NCBI GenBank assembly: GCA_964035015.1
Contig: OZ036005.1
Span: 15,480,658 to 15,544,657, forward strand
Direction: 5' to 3'
DNA from: Corallium rubrum
Taxonomy: Eukaryota; Cnidaria; Anthozoa; Scleralcyonacea; Coralliidae
DNA length: 64,000 nucleotides
The translations under genes and the position numbers were made by a program. Below the pieces are notes generated by a model. It was not told the DNA's origin. It saw only the letters and a program-made list of their open reading frames with translations, and ran no database searches. Position 1 is the stretch's first letter. Each line of letters starts with the position of its first letter. Positions 48,201 through 60,312 of the stretch are shown in pieces.

Positions 48201-50170
48201 TAACATGATATAATCCATAATTACACCCCGATTTTACTAATTATTGGTAAATTGGGGTAAGTTTATGTGTCAGTTGGGTAAAACATATAACGTAACATGA
48301 TATAATCCATAATTACACCCCGATTTTACTAATTATTGGTAAATTGGGGTAAGTTTATGTGTCACTTGGTGGAACATATAAAGTAACATGACATAATCCA
48401 TAATTACACCCCGATTTTACTAATTATTGGTAAATTGGGGTAAGTTTATGTGTCAGTTGGGTAGAACATATAACGTAACATGATATAATCCATAATTACA
48501 CCCCGATTTTACTAATTATTGGTAAATTGGGGTAAGTTTACGTCTCAGTTGGGTAAAACATATAACGTAACATGATATAATCCATAATTACACCCCGATT
48601 TTACTGATTATTGGTAAACTGGGGTAAGTTTATGTGTTAGTTGGGTAAAACATATAACGTAACATGATATAATCCATAATTACACCCCGATTTTACTAAT
48701 TATTGGTAAATTGGGGTAAGTTTATGTGTCAGTTGGGTAAAACATATAACGTAACATGATATAATCCATAATTTCACCCAGATTTTACTAATTATTGGTA
48801 AATTGGGGTAAGTTTATGTGTCAGTTGGGTAAAACATATAACGTAACATGATATAATCCATAATTACACCCCGATTTTACTGATTATTGGTAAATTGGGG
48901 TAAGTTTATGTGTCAGTTGGGTCAAACATATAACGTAACATGATATAATCCATAATTACACCCCGATTTTACTAATTATTGGTAAATTGGGGTAAGTTTA
49001 TGTGTCAGTTGGGTAAAACATATAACGTAACATGATATAATCCATAATTACACCCCGATTTTACTAATTATTGGTAAATTGGGGTAAGTTTGTGTGTCAC
49101 TTGGGTGGAACATATAACGTAACATGACATAATCCATAATTACACCCCGATTTTACTAATTATTGGTAAACTGGGGTAAGTTTATGTGTTAGTTGGGTAA
49201 AACATATAACGTAACATGATATAATCCATAATTACACCCCTCGATTTTACTAATTATTGGTAAATTGGGGTAAGTTTATGTGTCAGTTGGGTAAAACATA
49301 TAACGTAACATGATATAATCCATAATTACACCCCGATTTTACTGATTATTGGTAAACTGGGGTAAGTTTATGTGTCAGTTGGGTAAAACATATAACGTAA
49401 CATGATATAATCCATAATTACACCCCGATTTTACTGATTATTGGTAAATTGGGGTAAGTTTATGTGTCACTTGGGTAGAACATATAACGTAACATGACAT
49501 AATCCATAATTACACCCCAATTTTACTAATTATTGGTAAATTGGGGTAAGTTTATGTGTCAGTTGGGTAAAACATATAACGTAACATGATATAATCCGTA
49601 ATTACACCCCGATTTTACTAATTATTGGTAAATTGGGGTAAGTTTACGTCTCAGATGGGTAGAACATATAACGTAACATAGTATAATCCATAATTACACC
49701 CCAATTTTACTGATTATTGGTAAATTGGGGTAAGTTTATGTGTCACTTGGGTAGAACATATAACGTAACATGACATAATCCATAATTACACCCCGATTTT
49801 ACTAATTATTGGTAAATTTGGGTAAATTTGTGTGTCACTTGGGTGGAACATATAACGTAACATGACATAATCCATAATTACACCCCGATTTTACTAATTA
49901 TTGGTAAATTGAGGTAAATTTGTGTGTCACTTGGGTGGAACATATAACGTAACATGATATAATCCATAATTACACCCCGATTTTACTAATTATTGGTAAA
50001 TTTGGGTGTAAGTTTATGTGTCAGTTGGGTAAAACATATAACGTAACATGACATAATCCATAATTACACCCCGATTTTACTAATTATTGGTAAATTGAGG
50101 TAAGTTTATGTGTCACTTGGGTAGAACATATAATGTAACATGATATAATCCATATTTACACCCCGATTTT
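45255..50170. repeat. 92-bp satellite array, about 53 units
   Basis: A head-to-tail array with period 92, measured between successive ataatccata strings. A unit includes ttggtaaattggggtaagtt, atgtgtcagttgggtaaaac, atataacgtaacatgatata and cataattacaccccgatttt. The accccgattttac and gtaaattggggt parts of adjoining units can form an imperfect hairpin. A variant type (tgtgtgtcacttgggtggaa, then acatgacataatcc) is scattered in and becomes frequent after 49.0 kb. A few units have indels (about 45630-45700, 46490-46560). No coding potential. Confidence 0.97.
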
Positions 50171-50192
50171 ACTTGCGTTTACATAGTAAATG

Positions 50193-50578
50193 GGAGGGGG
50201 GGGGGACATATTTCCTATGAAATCTGTCACGCGGGGGACACATTTTTTTTTGGGGGGGACACTTTTTTTTTGGGGGGGGACACATTTTTTTTTGGGGGGG
50301 GACACATTTTTTTTGGGGGGGGACACATTTTTTGGGGGGGGCGACACATTTTTTTGGGGGGGGGGACACATTTTTTTTTGGGGGGGACACATTTTTTTTT
50401 GGGGGGGACACATTTTTTTTGGGGGGGGACACATTTTTTTGGGGGGGGGACACATTTTTTTTTGGGGGGGACACATTTTTTTGGGGGGGGGACACATTTT
50501 TTTTTGTGGGGGGACACATTTTTTTGGGGGGGGGACACATTTTTTTTTGGGGGGGACACATTTTTGGGGGGGACATAT
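50193..50578. repeat. G-run/T-run minisatellite (~20-23 bp unit)
   Basis: About 17 tandem units of the form gggggggacacattttttttt with run lengths that vary from unit to unit. The plus strand has a run of six to nine G in every unit, so G-quadruplexes are possible. The long proline/lysine-rich and glycine/phenylalanine-rich frames here are artefacts of the repeat. Confidence 0.97.
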
Positions 50579-51146
50579 TTCCTGTGAGACAGGCAAATAG
50601 AATGCGGTGTGACCTAGCAACGCGTGTTTCAATTTGCATTCATGCGGCCGCTATCCTGCATATTAATACTTCAGAACAATTTCAATAAATGGACAAACGA
50701 ACAGTCGTCGACTCGTAGTAAATAGCGAGGTTCAGATCACACTTCCACTACCGCTACCATAAATATAATTAAGCATGTCAAATATTGTTTTTACGTTCAG
50801 GAATGGTCGCAGGTCTCAAACCTAGTGCAAAAAGAAAGCGTTCTACGGTACTATGATTAAAACCAACTACGACTACAGGACGAAAAAACGAACATTACAT
50901 CAGCTTAACCACATTTACGGTAGTGGTAGCGGTAGTGGAAGTGTGATCTGAACCTCACTATTACTGGTATAGCCTACCAATTTTTAGCCCTCGGGGTTCA
51001 ACCGTTTATCTAGATAAATTTATTAACCACGTGGTAAAATAAAACCGCGAAAGTGCAAATTCAGGCGCGAACTCATGCTGTGCTGTCAGTGCCGTGGTGC
51101 GTTCAGTTGAAACAATTTGCTTCACAATCGATTTGCCTTTGACGAA
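50579..51146. other. Non-coding upstream region with a MITE
   Basis: A MITE spans about 50730-50957: gaggttcagatcacacttcc and its inverted copy ggaagtgtgatctgaacctc, with inner ccactaccgctacc / ggtagcggtagtgg. The rest may be the promoter region of the gene at 51147. Confidence 0.75.
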
Positions 51147-53203
51147 ATGAGAAGAAACCATGGGAATTTTCCATCGAAGGTGTGCACTTTTTTATTTTAA
51201 TAGTGAACTCAAGTTGTAGACTTGCACATTATTATTCATGGTTAAATATATATGTAAATTAGAACTTCAACTCATAGGATGGCAGCAATAAAATTTATAC
51301 TTATTAAGTGATACATACGAATCTTAATCTTATTTCATAAAATTCTGTTGGCTAGTATTTGAATCCATGAAATAGGGTCTTTAGCAAAATAATTATTTGT
51401 TGTGGAGGTCGACAACATCCCGCTGTGTAAAAATATTAGATCACGCTAAGTAACGTTGATTTTATAGTATTATTGTGACAGACCGGCACAAATTCATTGA
51501 GGCACACAGTAAGCGACGGCTGATGTTTTCCTGAATTTTGTATACTGACGATTGTCCCTGGCAATTCTCTTAATAACAAAATGTGTTTTAAAACAATGAG
51601 CGAGACTCGTCAGGATTCGTGTAATATTAGTTGTAAGTTTAAATGGATAAAATGTTGTTTGTTCTCTATATGGGTATGGACATAGCACGAAGCCCAATTC
51701 CTATATGTGCAATAATGCCGGAAGGGGAGCCCCCGGAGGGGGGTACTCTGCCCCCTCTTGGGTAGAGGTGCACCGCAATGACCTCAAAATCCTGACCCTA
51801 TCCCAGACCTAAACTAAAAAGAATCAATACCCTATCCCAGCACTAGCGTCACATCAGCATCCATGCATACCCTATCTCAGACCAAACTATGCACCCATTG
51901 CAGACCAAAATGGACAATTTATATACCCTATCCCAAAACACAAAAACCATACCCTATAGGGTGGCACCCATATACTTTATATACACAAGAGTACCCCCCA
52001 GGGGTGGAGGGGAGACATTGAAACTTGGGCCAAAGAAAAATCAGAAGAATTGTGTATATTGGGTTGGTTTTTATTAAATTTCAATGAAAATATTTTATTG
52101 ATGCAGGCTATTTCTTAAAGTTTGTATAGCCCTAATGCATTATTTTGCTTATATTATCACACATATCTTGTTTTTTGATATTTTAGGGGAAAGCTGGCAT
52201 ATGTCGAACACAGGATTGTCCTCAAATGGGGAAATATCTGAAACGGTTGGACAATCATCTGTCCAGGTGCCACAAGGGTATCACAAGAGGTATGAATGAC
52301 AATAAGCATATCCAATCTTATCAGCAAATACAAAGGTCTCGAGTGAAGTGTTTGTTATCAGATTGTGGTAAAGAGGTGCTTCACTTTACTCGTCACCTCA
52401 AAAATATACATGGTATGGATATGAAATCATACACCAACATCACCAATGAGTTAGTACCAGTAGCTGATGACAGTAACACATTGGCAGGTGCAACTAGTGT
52501 GGACACACCCATGCATGTGGATAAAAACACATTGTCTGCTGCATACAGGAATATAATGGGTAGTGCTGCCAGGAGATATGACGATTGGGCTAAAACAGTG
52601 ACAGTTGTTCCTGAAAGTCCACCACCTCACATTGACTGCGGAGAAGTCCAAGCTACTGTTGAAAAAATAAGAGTCCATGACGTTGACGTGGAGTGTGAAA
52701 TAGAAGAGGATGAATTTTCATTTGAACGTTTTTGTTATATCAAACACCAGGTCACACTTTATGGGGTCAAGGCTTTATCTGCGTGGGTCCATAAAAATGG
52801 ATCAATTTTTGACTTTTTTATGTCTCCAATGTGCAAGGAGATATTTGGTAAAATTACCTGGCCAGTTCTGGTTGACATATACAAATACAGAAAACATCTG
52901 GTTGGCCTTTACCGTATGGCCAGGTATTCATGCTACCCTGAAGTGGACCTAGAACAGGTGCGTGATAATGTTTGCAGGTGTCTGGTATGTGGTGCAACTA
53001 GAGCTGGAGATTGTGAATGCCCAGTTGGAACAATGTCATTCTACCAAGATTTTAAAGAATTTCGGTGCCCAGAAACATCAGGCTGCAGAACTTGTCTTCG
53101 TAAAATGTGTCCAGTCATTCACACCAACTGCATTGATTTCTTTTACTGTAAAATATGTACAGAAGGTTACAACCAAGCAAGAAAATTAGGGGTGAATTAC
53201 TAG
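51147..53203 (+). CDS. C2H2 zinc-finger protein with Cys-rich C-terminus, two exons
   Basis: Joining 51147-51179 (donor gtgtgc) to 52187-53203 (acceptor gatattttag) is in phase and gives 349 residues. The short first exon encodes MRRNHGNFPSK. Exon 2 opens with a finger (ICRTQDCPQ...HLSRCH), then a second (VKCLLSDCGKE...HLKNIH). A middle part of about 110 residues has no known motif to me. A helical-looking region follows (FERFCYIKHQVTLYGVKALS). A Cys-rich end carries CRCLVCGA, CECPVG, CPETSGCRTCLRKMC and FYCKIC, suggesting two or more zinc sites. I do not recognise the family. The frame is intact over more than 1 kb, so the exon is credible. The first exon is less certain. No poly(A) signal is evident close by. 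Confidence 0.65.
51722..52012. mobile_element. Repeat element with 'ccctatccca' motifs, in the zinc-finger gene intron
   Basis: The ends ggagcccccggaggggggtactct and agagtaccccccaggggtgg are roughly inverted. The inside has several spaced copies of taccctatcccagacc-like strings. Non-coding. Confidence 0.75.
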
Positions 53204-53274
53204 ATGTATATAGTTAATTAATGTACAAATCATGATAGGGAAAAAACTTTACAGACCATTTGCTTGACATGCAA

Positions 53275-53400
53275 TAGTGTGGGGGGACTACAACTAGCCT
53301 ACCAGAATGTTTTGCTAGTAATACTCCTCCATTTATTATTAGCATTAAGATGCTAGCAAAGTAAACTCATTCTGGTAGTTGTAGTTATACCCCAAAACTG
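53275..53400. mobile_element. Short inverted repeat related to the 34990-35472 MITE
   Basis: The strings gactacaactagcctaccag and ctggtagttgtagttatac pair around a gctagcaaag centre. Confidence 0.7.
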
Positions 53401-53514
53401 AAAACATTAACACACTATTCAACTAATTGGCAAATGCTACAATCTGACTACAGTAAATAAGCATTCTTTATCTGGTGTTTACAGCAAGAATAAATTCTAA
53501 TTATCTGGCCTCAA

Positions 53515-53873
53515 ACTGGATGTTCTCTCGCGTACGACTTTGCAATATTGATACGCAACATTGCAATTTTGATTGGCAGATTCAATCAGCAACTTGCAAA
53601 CATTTTATCACGATTCCTCAACGGGTTGCTTGAAATATTGGTTTTAAACATCGAACACATAAATGTGATGTTATACTTGAAGGTAATGGCTCTAACTTTA
53701 TGTAGAATTTCACATTATCCAAACTTTGGCATTTAAAATGATTTTAGGGCAACCCATCAAGGAATCATGATAAAGCGTTTGCAGGTTGCTGATTGAATCT
53801 ATCAATCAAAATTGCAATGTTGCGTATCAATAATTATTGGAAAGTTGCATGCAAGAGAACATTCAGTTTGACT
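53515..53873. mobile_element. ~360-bp MITE with ~110-bp inverted ends
   Basis: The string attgatacgcaacattgcaa (from about 53547) is mirrored at about 53810-53835, and caatcagcaacttgcaaac at 53780-53800. The outer ctggatgttctctcgcgta pairs with catgcaagagaacattcag. Confidence 0.85.
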
Positions 53874-53924
53874 ATAATGCACTAGGAATTTATAATTATA
53901 ATTATAAGTACTAATAACTACTGT

Positions 53925-54032
53925 ACTGTACTGTACTGTACTGTACTGTATATGCTGTACTGTACTGTACTGTATCGTACTGACACTACGTACTGTACTG
54001 TACTGTACTGTACTGTACTGTACTGCACTGTG
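53925..54032. repeat. (CTGTA)n microsatellite
   Basis: Pentanucleotide ctgta runs with two interruptions. Confidence 0.95.
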
Positions 54033-54819
54033 ATAAAGTACAACAATATAATTGTACTCAATGCTGTGTTCCTCAAATAATTAAAAGAAACTAATTAATA
54101 TGCAATCATTATTTTTCTTGCTTGATGCAAGTTGTTATTGTTGTTGTTGTTGTTGTTGTTGTTGTAGTGGAATCTCTTTGACTTTGTATTCTAAATGTTT
54201 GGACATGGAAGAGAAAGGCAAAAACATTTTGAGATTGAAATTGTACACGTTTCATGATTATCTGTAAAATTTTATTATATGGTATACCACAAATTCATTT
54301 TGCAGGTACGCAGTAGTTAATTATTAGCAAGTATATTAGTTATATTTATGTACCTTCCATAAACTGTCTAAACAAGTTTAGAATGACCTGGCCACTTTCT
54401 GATGTTTCCACTGTACTTCTATTTCCTGTAAAAGAAACACCAGCACCCTCTGTTCAATAAAATGTCAGAGTATCACCATGACTGCCATGCTTGTAATGCA
54501 TTAAAATGTCATGCATTAAAATAACAACATATCGCAGTTGTGATGCATGTTGAGAATATCAGCCTAATAAGAAATTAGAATGATTTTAAAAAGATACAGT
54601 AATTTGTTTTGGTACAGTAACTTCAATAATCCATATTTAACAAGCTAAGTGTTGCCATGTATGTACCAGAAACACACTTGTCATATTTGATAAATTTCTT
54701 GATTATTTTCTATCTATGGCTCAAACAAACTCATTGGTCTGTTTTTGAAGCCATTCAATAAACTTGCAGTTGATACTGCATGTATTTACTGCTGAGTAGC
54801 TTCAGATCCTGTTATCTTA

Positions 54820-54820
<1 letters not shown>
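54033..54820. other. Intergenic, with (TTG)n
   Basis: Contains (ttg)n at about 54132-54165. Nothing else is recognised. Confidence 0.6.
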
Positions 54821-54877
<57 letters not shown>

Positions 54878-54919
54878 CTCAAGTTTAAGATAACAGTTTC
54901 TGGCATACATGGCAATACA

Positions 54920-54981
<62 letters not shown>

Positions 54982-55017
54982 TAGCAATAGACGAACCAGG
55001 CGGAAAGCGTAATCTTG

Positions 55018-55072
<55 letters not shown>
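54821..55072. repeat. Three (TA)n tracts in a row
   Basis: Runs of ta at about 54821-54874, 54920-54979 and 55020-55072, separated by short unique segments. The segments around the first run are an inverted pair (ctgttatcttaaac / gtttaagataacag), so it sits at a hairpin centre. Confidence 0.95.
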
Positions 55073-55074
<2 letters not shown>

Positions 55075-55469
55075 CAAGACCGTTTCCGTGACAAACAAGA
55101 TGGACTGTAATAAAAGTAGCGTGCTGCGTAGGCAGTGTAGAAACAGCTTTCATTAATTCCTGAATCCTGAATCTTTGCGGGTTCAAGTTTGCGAGACATT
55201 AGTGAGAACCAAAATATTGTTCTTTACTAGCCGCTCGTTATAAAAGCACTTCCATTCGCAAGGTTATTTGCGTTGTTTCAGCTGGCCGACGCGTGAACCT
55301 TTCACGATTATAACAATGATTAATTAATTCAACGAAAAATATCTGAATAAAACTTATCACTCAGGTATATTTACTTGAAATATAACTTACTTGAAATATA
55401 ATTTACTTGAAAACGTGGTGATAATTTTTAAGAAGCATTCAGTCACCGTAGCCACTCATGACGTAATGG
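55073..55469. other. Unassigned spacer
   Basis: No gene recognised. It contains gcgtgctgcgtaggcagtgtag, a string also seen near 34898 and 29490, so part of a dispersed repeat. Confidence 0.5.
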
Positions 55470-56430
55470 TTGCCATATATGGTAGGGGCCTTCCTGGGTA
55501 TTGGGGTCTTCTCGTGCGGGGAAAGCACTGCCAAGTCTACTTGAGAACTTTTGACCACAAATTATAAACACTATTAGGGGGGTTGGTCAGGGAGGAGGCG
55601 GATGAAAACCCCCCCGACACTTTTCAAGTTAGGGTTAGGGTTACCCCCGGGAAATGCACATTTTTTAGGGTAAGGGTTAGGGGGTTCGGGGGGGGGGAAG
55701 GGTTTCATTAATAACCTCTTTTTTAAACAATTTCCAGTAACTTACTGGATACAATGTGTATATAATGTCTAGTAGTTTATTAGGTACAACGTTCGGATCG
55801 GCTGTCTATCCAGTATAATGAGTATATTATTTGAGATCAGTGGAAAAGTGTCCCCATTTTCACTTTCAAAATGGCGGCATTTATGGGTCCTTTTGCTAAT
55901 GGTGAAGGTCGCCAACAAGAACCGAGTTCGTGGTGGACATGTTCGGTATTTCGCTTTTTTTAAGAAAACTAATCTATTTGGTCGGATAAACTATACGTAT
56001 GTTGTAGCCAGATGAATTATCTTTCTTCCAGTATATTTGATGGCTTCTACAGTGGTTTATTTCTCGAGAAAACATTCGGGGAAGACATTATAATACATAC
56101 GGGGGAAAATTTCAAAATAGCGGCCGCTATTATGATTTGGACATGTTCGGTATTTCTCTTTTTTAGGGAAACTAAGCTATTTGGTCGGATAAACTGTACG
56201 TATATTGTGGCAAGGTGAATTATCTTTCTGCCAATATATTTTATAACTTCTACAGTGGATTATTTCTGGAGAAAACGTTTGGAGTAGACGGACTAGGCAT
56301 ACTTTGTCGAACTTCCCGTCAGAATTTTTGCCAAGTCAGCATACTTTTGTCCTGGTCTCGAGTTTGTGTAAACAAAATATTTCGGTGGTTTTTCCATGTA
56401 TATTTATGTTTGTTGCTGAGCGGCCAGTGA
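55470..56430 (+). repeat. Repeat R3 copy with an internal ~200-bp tandem duplication
   Basis: The first part (to about 55870) matches 20080-20645 in opposite orientation. A unit with tttggtcggataaact, gtgaattatctttct, cttctacagtgg and gagaaaac occurs at about 55965-56090 and again at about 56170-56290. A short gttagggttagggtta run lies at about 55628-55643. A further inverted fragment (aaatggcggcatttatg) reappears at about 57410-57440. Confidence 0.75.
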
Positions 56431-57020
56431 TGTTTTCATGATAAGAGTCTTATTGTAGTTCTGAACTACAATAATAATAATTCTAGACAATTACTGTTGT
56501 AGCTTTCTAGCAGTCTGAATTAAAGACGTGCCGGCCGGCGGTACCACACGAACACTTAAATAATAAAATAAACAAGATGTCAATACACATGGTAATGGAA
56601 ATCTGCAAACATTTCGCTTTATGAAGTCGTCAGCTCCATAGAGATCATATAAATACTAGAGGGGGCATCCTATCTTAATTTCAGCCAACCACGGGTTGGC
56701 AAAGGACTGGGTCTAGTACATTGCCAACCAATTGACTGAAACATCATAGGTAATGGCGGCCCCCATGTGGTTACCAAATTTTCCCGCCAATGCCCCCTCT
56801 AGTATTTATTTGATCTCTATGGCCAGCTCTATAAAGAACCGCTGAAGATCACGAGAAAATCGTAAAGAAGCGAGGCGTACCGAGTTCTTCTTAGGGGCTG
56901 TTTACATGAGAGGCGATATCCCTATTTGGTCAGACAAATAATCCAGCAGGCCTCTTGAGTCGTTCCACAAGAAATTAACAATGACCAACCACCATGCTGT
57001 GTTCTAGCTGCTTCGAACTA
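56431..57020. other. Intergenic, no gene recognised
   Basis: Contains a short inverted pair, atagagatcatataaatactagagggggca (about 56638) and tgccccctctagtatttatttgatctctat (about 56791), marking a ~180-bp MITE-like element. Nothing coding. Confidence 0.65.
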
Positions 57021-57024
57021 TGCA

Positions 57025-57335
57025 TGCGTTAACTCTTTCCTGTCCGAATTTATTGGTCTTCACTCTTTAATATTTTGTTCTGGCTAACGCCAGACGATTT
57101 TATTCACCTGGCTCTTGGGGAAGCCTTCACAGGGACTCTTTCCTGTCCGAATTGGTGTTTTAATAGTATTTTGTTCTGGCTAACGCCAGACGATTTTATT
57201 CACCTCCTGGGGAAGCCCTCGGACAGGAACGATTTATAAACGATCTCTCTAACTCTTCCCTGTCCGAATTGGTGTTTAGTATTTTATTCTGGCTAACGAC
57301 AGACGATTTTATTCACCTCCGGGGAAGCCCTCGCA
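57025..57335. repeat. Three tandem copies of the TTAA-type 'cctgtccgaat' MITE
   Basis: Each contains ctgtccgaatt, tctggctaacg and agacgattttattcacc. The first begins gttaactctttcctgtccg. Confidence 0.87.
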
Positions 57336-59030
57336 TATGTGTATTACATAAATATTCTTTTTTCCTACGATAAGTACATGTCAGTGGTCGCTACCATTAG
57401 CAGAAGGACACATAAATGCCGCCATTTTGAAAGTGAAAATAGGGACACATTTTTGGCCAGCACCCGCAGTCCAGTTATATATACATAGGTCAGTGGCCCA
57501 TGAACGTCACAGGCAAGCTTTAAACAAATTGCGGCGCGGTGTAATTAACACGGCTGACGGGGGATGTGTTGTTGCTGCCGAGCGTAGCGAGGCAGTACAC
57601 TAATCTTGGCTTGGGTACTTGGGTGGCCTGTTACTCGTGCCCAGACCTTTTGCCGACGTATATATAGTCGACACAGAAACTCGATCAGATCGAATTCAAG
57701 GATATCTGTCGGATGACGTAGACATTTTTATGACGTTTTGTGACGTAGAATTTGGAGCGCGAAACAATGGAGTCTATTACTTGAGATCAGTGACAAACGA
57801 GATCGAAGTTTTTTAGCACGGAGTTTAGACGGTGAGTATTACAAATTCTTACAAATAGACAGTGGCATGGTGGCATGCGATTTTTGTAAATGCTTTCAAA
57901 GCCTGAAACCTTCGCTCTGTTTAACCATCTCTTCGTGCATATTCCATACTGATACAGCCACATCTGATTTCAGAATATAACATTTGCTTTCAATGATGAG
58001 TTTCCGCACCAAAACTTAGCAGTATCTGGAAGTAAACTACATGTGATGCAGTGACTGTACATTGAAGTACTGGGAAGAAATGGATTATCATTTCACTCAA
58101 AAAAAGAAAAGTATGGTTCACTTACAACAGAAGTATTAGTCAGTCATACTCCTGGATACTCGTGTTTTCTGTAAAGTAAATACACTATAATTTACATGTT
58201 CTCTTAGAAAATAAACTATGTTTCAATGATGGATTGCAACACAATAATTATGCAGAGTGAGACATCTTGAAAGTAATGGATTATCATCAATGAGCAGGCC
58301 TGCACTGCAGAGACTAAAGTGGGCCCGGGGCAAAATAAAGAATTGGGGCCCCCCTTGCAAAAATTTTGCATGCCATATTACGGATAAATCTCTCTATATA
58401 ATATATAATATAATTAGGGGGCCCCTCTCGAGCTGGGGGCCTGGGGCAAATTGCCCCAGTTGACCCCCCCTCTGGGTGGGCCTGTCAATGAGACAATGAC
58501 TATAATAGTAAATTGCCTTGAAAGTGGTGTATTTGTATCAAGAACTTATAAGAATCAGAGATTATAAACAATGCGCAACTCTAAAATGCTGGCATGCACA
58601 GCCTGGAATATAATTATTTTAGTTATACAAATTCTCCAAAATAATCTGAAGTTGGTATATTGCTGTATAATTTTTCAGCTATACATTTGTCATAACATGA
58701 AACACTTGGAATTTCGTTGACTGTTTTGCCACAGCAAGACGCATAGTGATCTATTATTTGTATACCATGTAATACATGTAGTGTTTATCCTGTCAAAACC
58801 CTTGCCAATTATGATATAAAGAGATAGGTTTTATAGTAATGTATAATTTTAAATCTTATAATTAAAAATAAACGTGTATTAGATATTCTGTCTGTAATTA
58901 AAGGGCTTATTTTAGGAATTTTGTAAAACATCAGGAAACTAATCAGGCTTTTTGTCGCATTCGAGGCAGCATTTCACTTGCGGTAGTAATTTCTAGTATA
59001 TTGCATATTACATCAGTTATTAACACAATT
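57336..59030. other. Intergenic, with repeat fragments
   Basis: No convincing gene. The ORF at 57619-57816 has no recognised motif. An R3 fragment (about 57390-57480) and an R2 fragment (57480-57570) are present. At 58310-58490 there is a G/C-rich palindromic element (gggcccggggcaaa... / ...ggcctggggcaaattgcccc). Confidence 0.55.
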
Positions 59031-60195
59031 TTCTCAGCCGCTATTTTATGCGATTTTTTTAAATTTACATATGTTGTAGAGAATTTCATGCTCTTTCATC
59101 CAGTATAAGTCTCCAGAGTGGCATAGACCCATGAACGACGCAGGCAAGCTTTAAAAAATTGCGACGCGGTGTTATTAATATGACTGACGGTGTTTCAGAT
59201 TACATCAGAAAAAGTACAATTTTCTCAGCCGGTATTCTATACGATTTTTTAAAAATTTACATATGTTGTAGAGAATTTCATAGTCTAATTTGTAAGTCTG
59301 CATGGATCCATGAACGAGGCAGGCAAGCTTTAAACAAATTGCGGCGCGGTGTAATTAACACGATTGACGAGGGATGTGTTGTATATTGTATATTGTTGTA
59401 TATCGTTATTCTATACGATTTTCTTAAATTTACATATGTTGTAGAGAATTTCATGCTCTTTCATCCAGTATAAGTCTCCAGAGTAGCATAGACCCATGAA
59501 TGACGCAGGCAAGCTTTAAACAAATTGAGGCACGGTGTTATTAATACTACTGACGGGGGTTTCCTTGCATGTTTCAGATTACATCAGAAAAAGGACAATT
59601 TTCTCAGCCGCTATTGTATGCGATTTTTTTAAATTTACATATGTTGTAGAGAATTTCATGCTCTTTTGTAAATTTAAAAAAATCGTGCAGAATAGCGGCT
59701 GAGAAAATTGTACCATTTCCGATGTAATCTGAAATATGCAAGGCAACCCCCGTCAGTCGTATTAATGACACCGCGCCGCAAATTGTTTAAAGCTTGCCTG
59801 CGTCGTTTATGGGTCTATGCCACTCTGGAAGCTTCTACTGGATTAAAGATAATGAGATTCTCTACAACATATGTAAATATCGTATATATCGTATAAAATA
59901 GCGACTGAGAAAATTGTGTTTATATCTGATGTAATATGCAATATACAACACATCCCCCGTCAGTCGTGTTAATTACACCGCGCCGCAATTTGTTTAAAGC
60001 TTGCCTGCCTGCGTCGTTCATGGGTCTATGCCACTCTGGATACTTATACTAGATGAAAGAGCATGAAATTCTCTACAACAAACGTAAATTTACAAAAATC
60101 GTATAAAATAGCGGCTGAGAAAATTGTACTTTTTCTGATGTAATCTGAAACATACAAGGCAACCCCCGTCAGTCGTATTAATAACACCGCGCCGC
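59031..60195. repeat. Repeat R2 array in both orientations
   Basis: Units of about 190-200 bp contain gcaagctttaaacaaattgc, gcggtgttattaat, gactgacggggg, ttacatcagaaaaag and gtagagaatttcatgctctt. Plus-strand copies run from about 59031 to 59665 and minus-strand copies from about 59665 to 60195. The turning point is a palindrome at about 59625-59700. The array continues at 63054-63400 across the THAP element. Confidence 0.85.
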
Positions 60196-60312
60196 AATTG
60201 ACTTTTTCGACACTAGAAACACGTGTAGTGACAGGTGAACAAAAATGTAAACAAACACCCAAAGTTCGTACAAGCTTAAAGTTCGAACAAACAGTTCTAA
60301 TAAGAGTACAAC

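Noticed and set aside
45255-50170. CRISPR-like array
   Set aside because: Regular period, but there are no unique spacers: the entire 92-bp unit repeats. The context is eukaryotic.
50156-50688. Proline/lysine-rich and glycine/phenylalanine-rich ORFs on both strands
   Set aside because: Artefacts of the G-run/T-run minisatellite; open frames exist in nearly all phases.
55628-55690. Interstitial telomere
   Set aside because: Only two to three ttaggg-like units, imperfect and inside a dispersed repeat.
57619-57816. 65-residue ORF as a small gene
   Set aside because: No motif and no exon partners with clear splice sites. It is flanked by repeat fragments.
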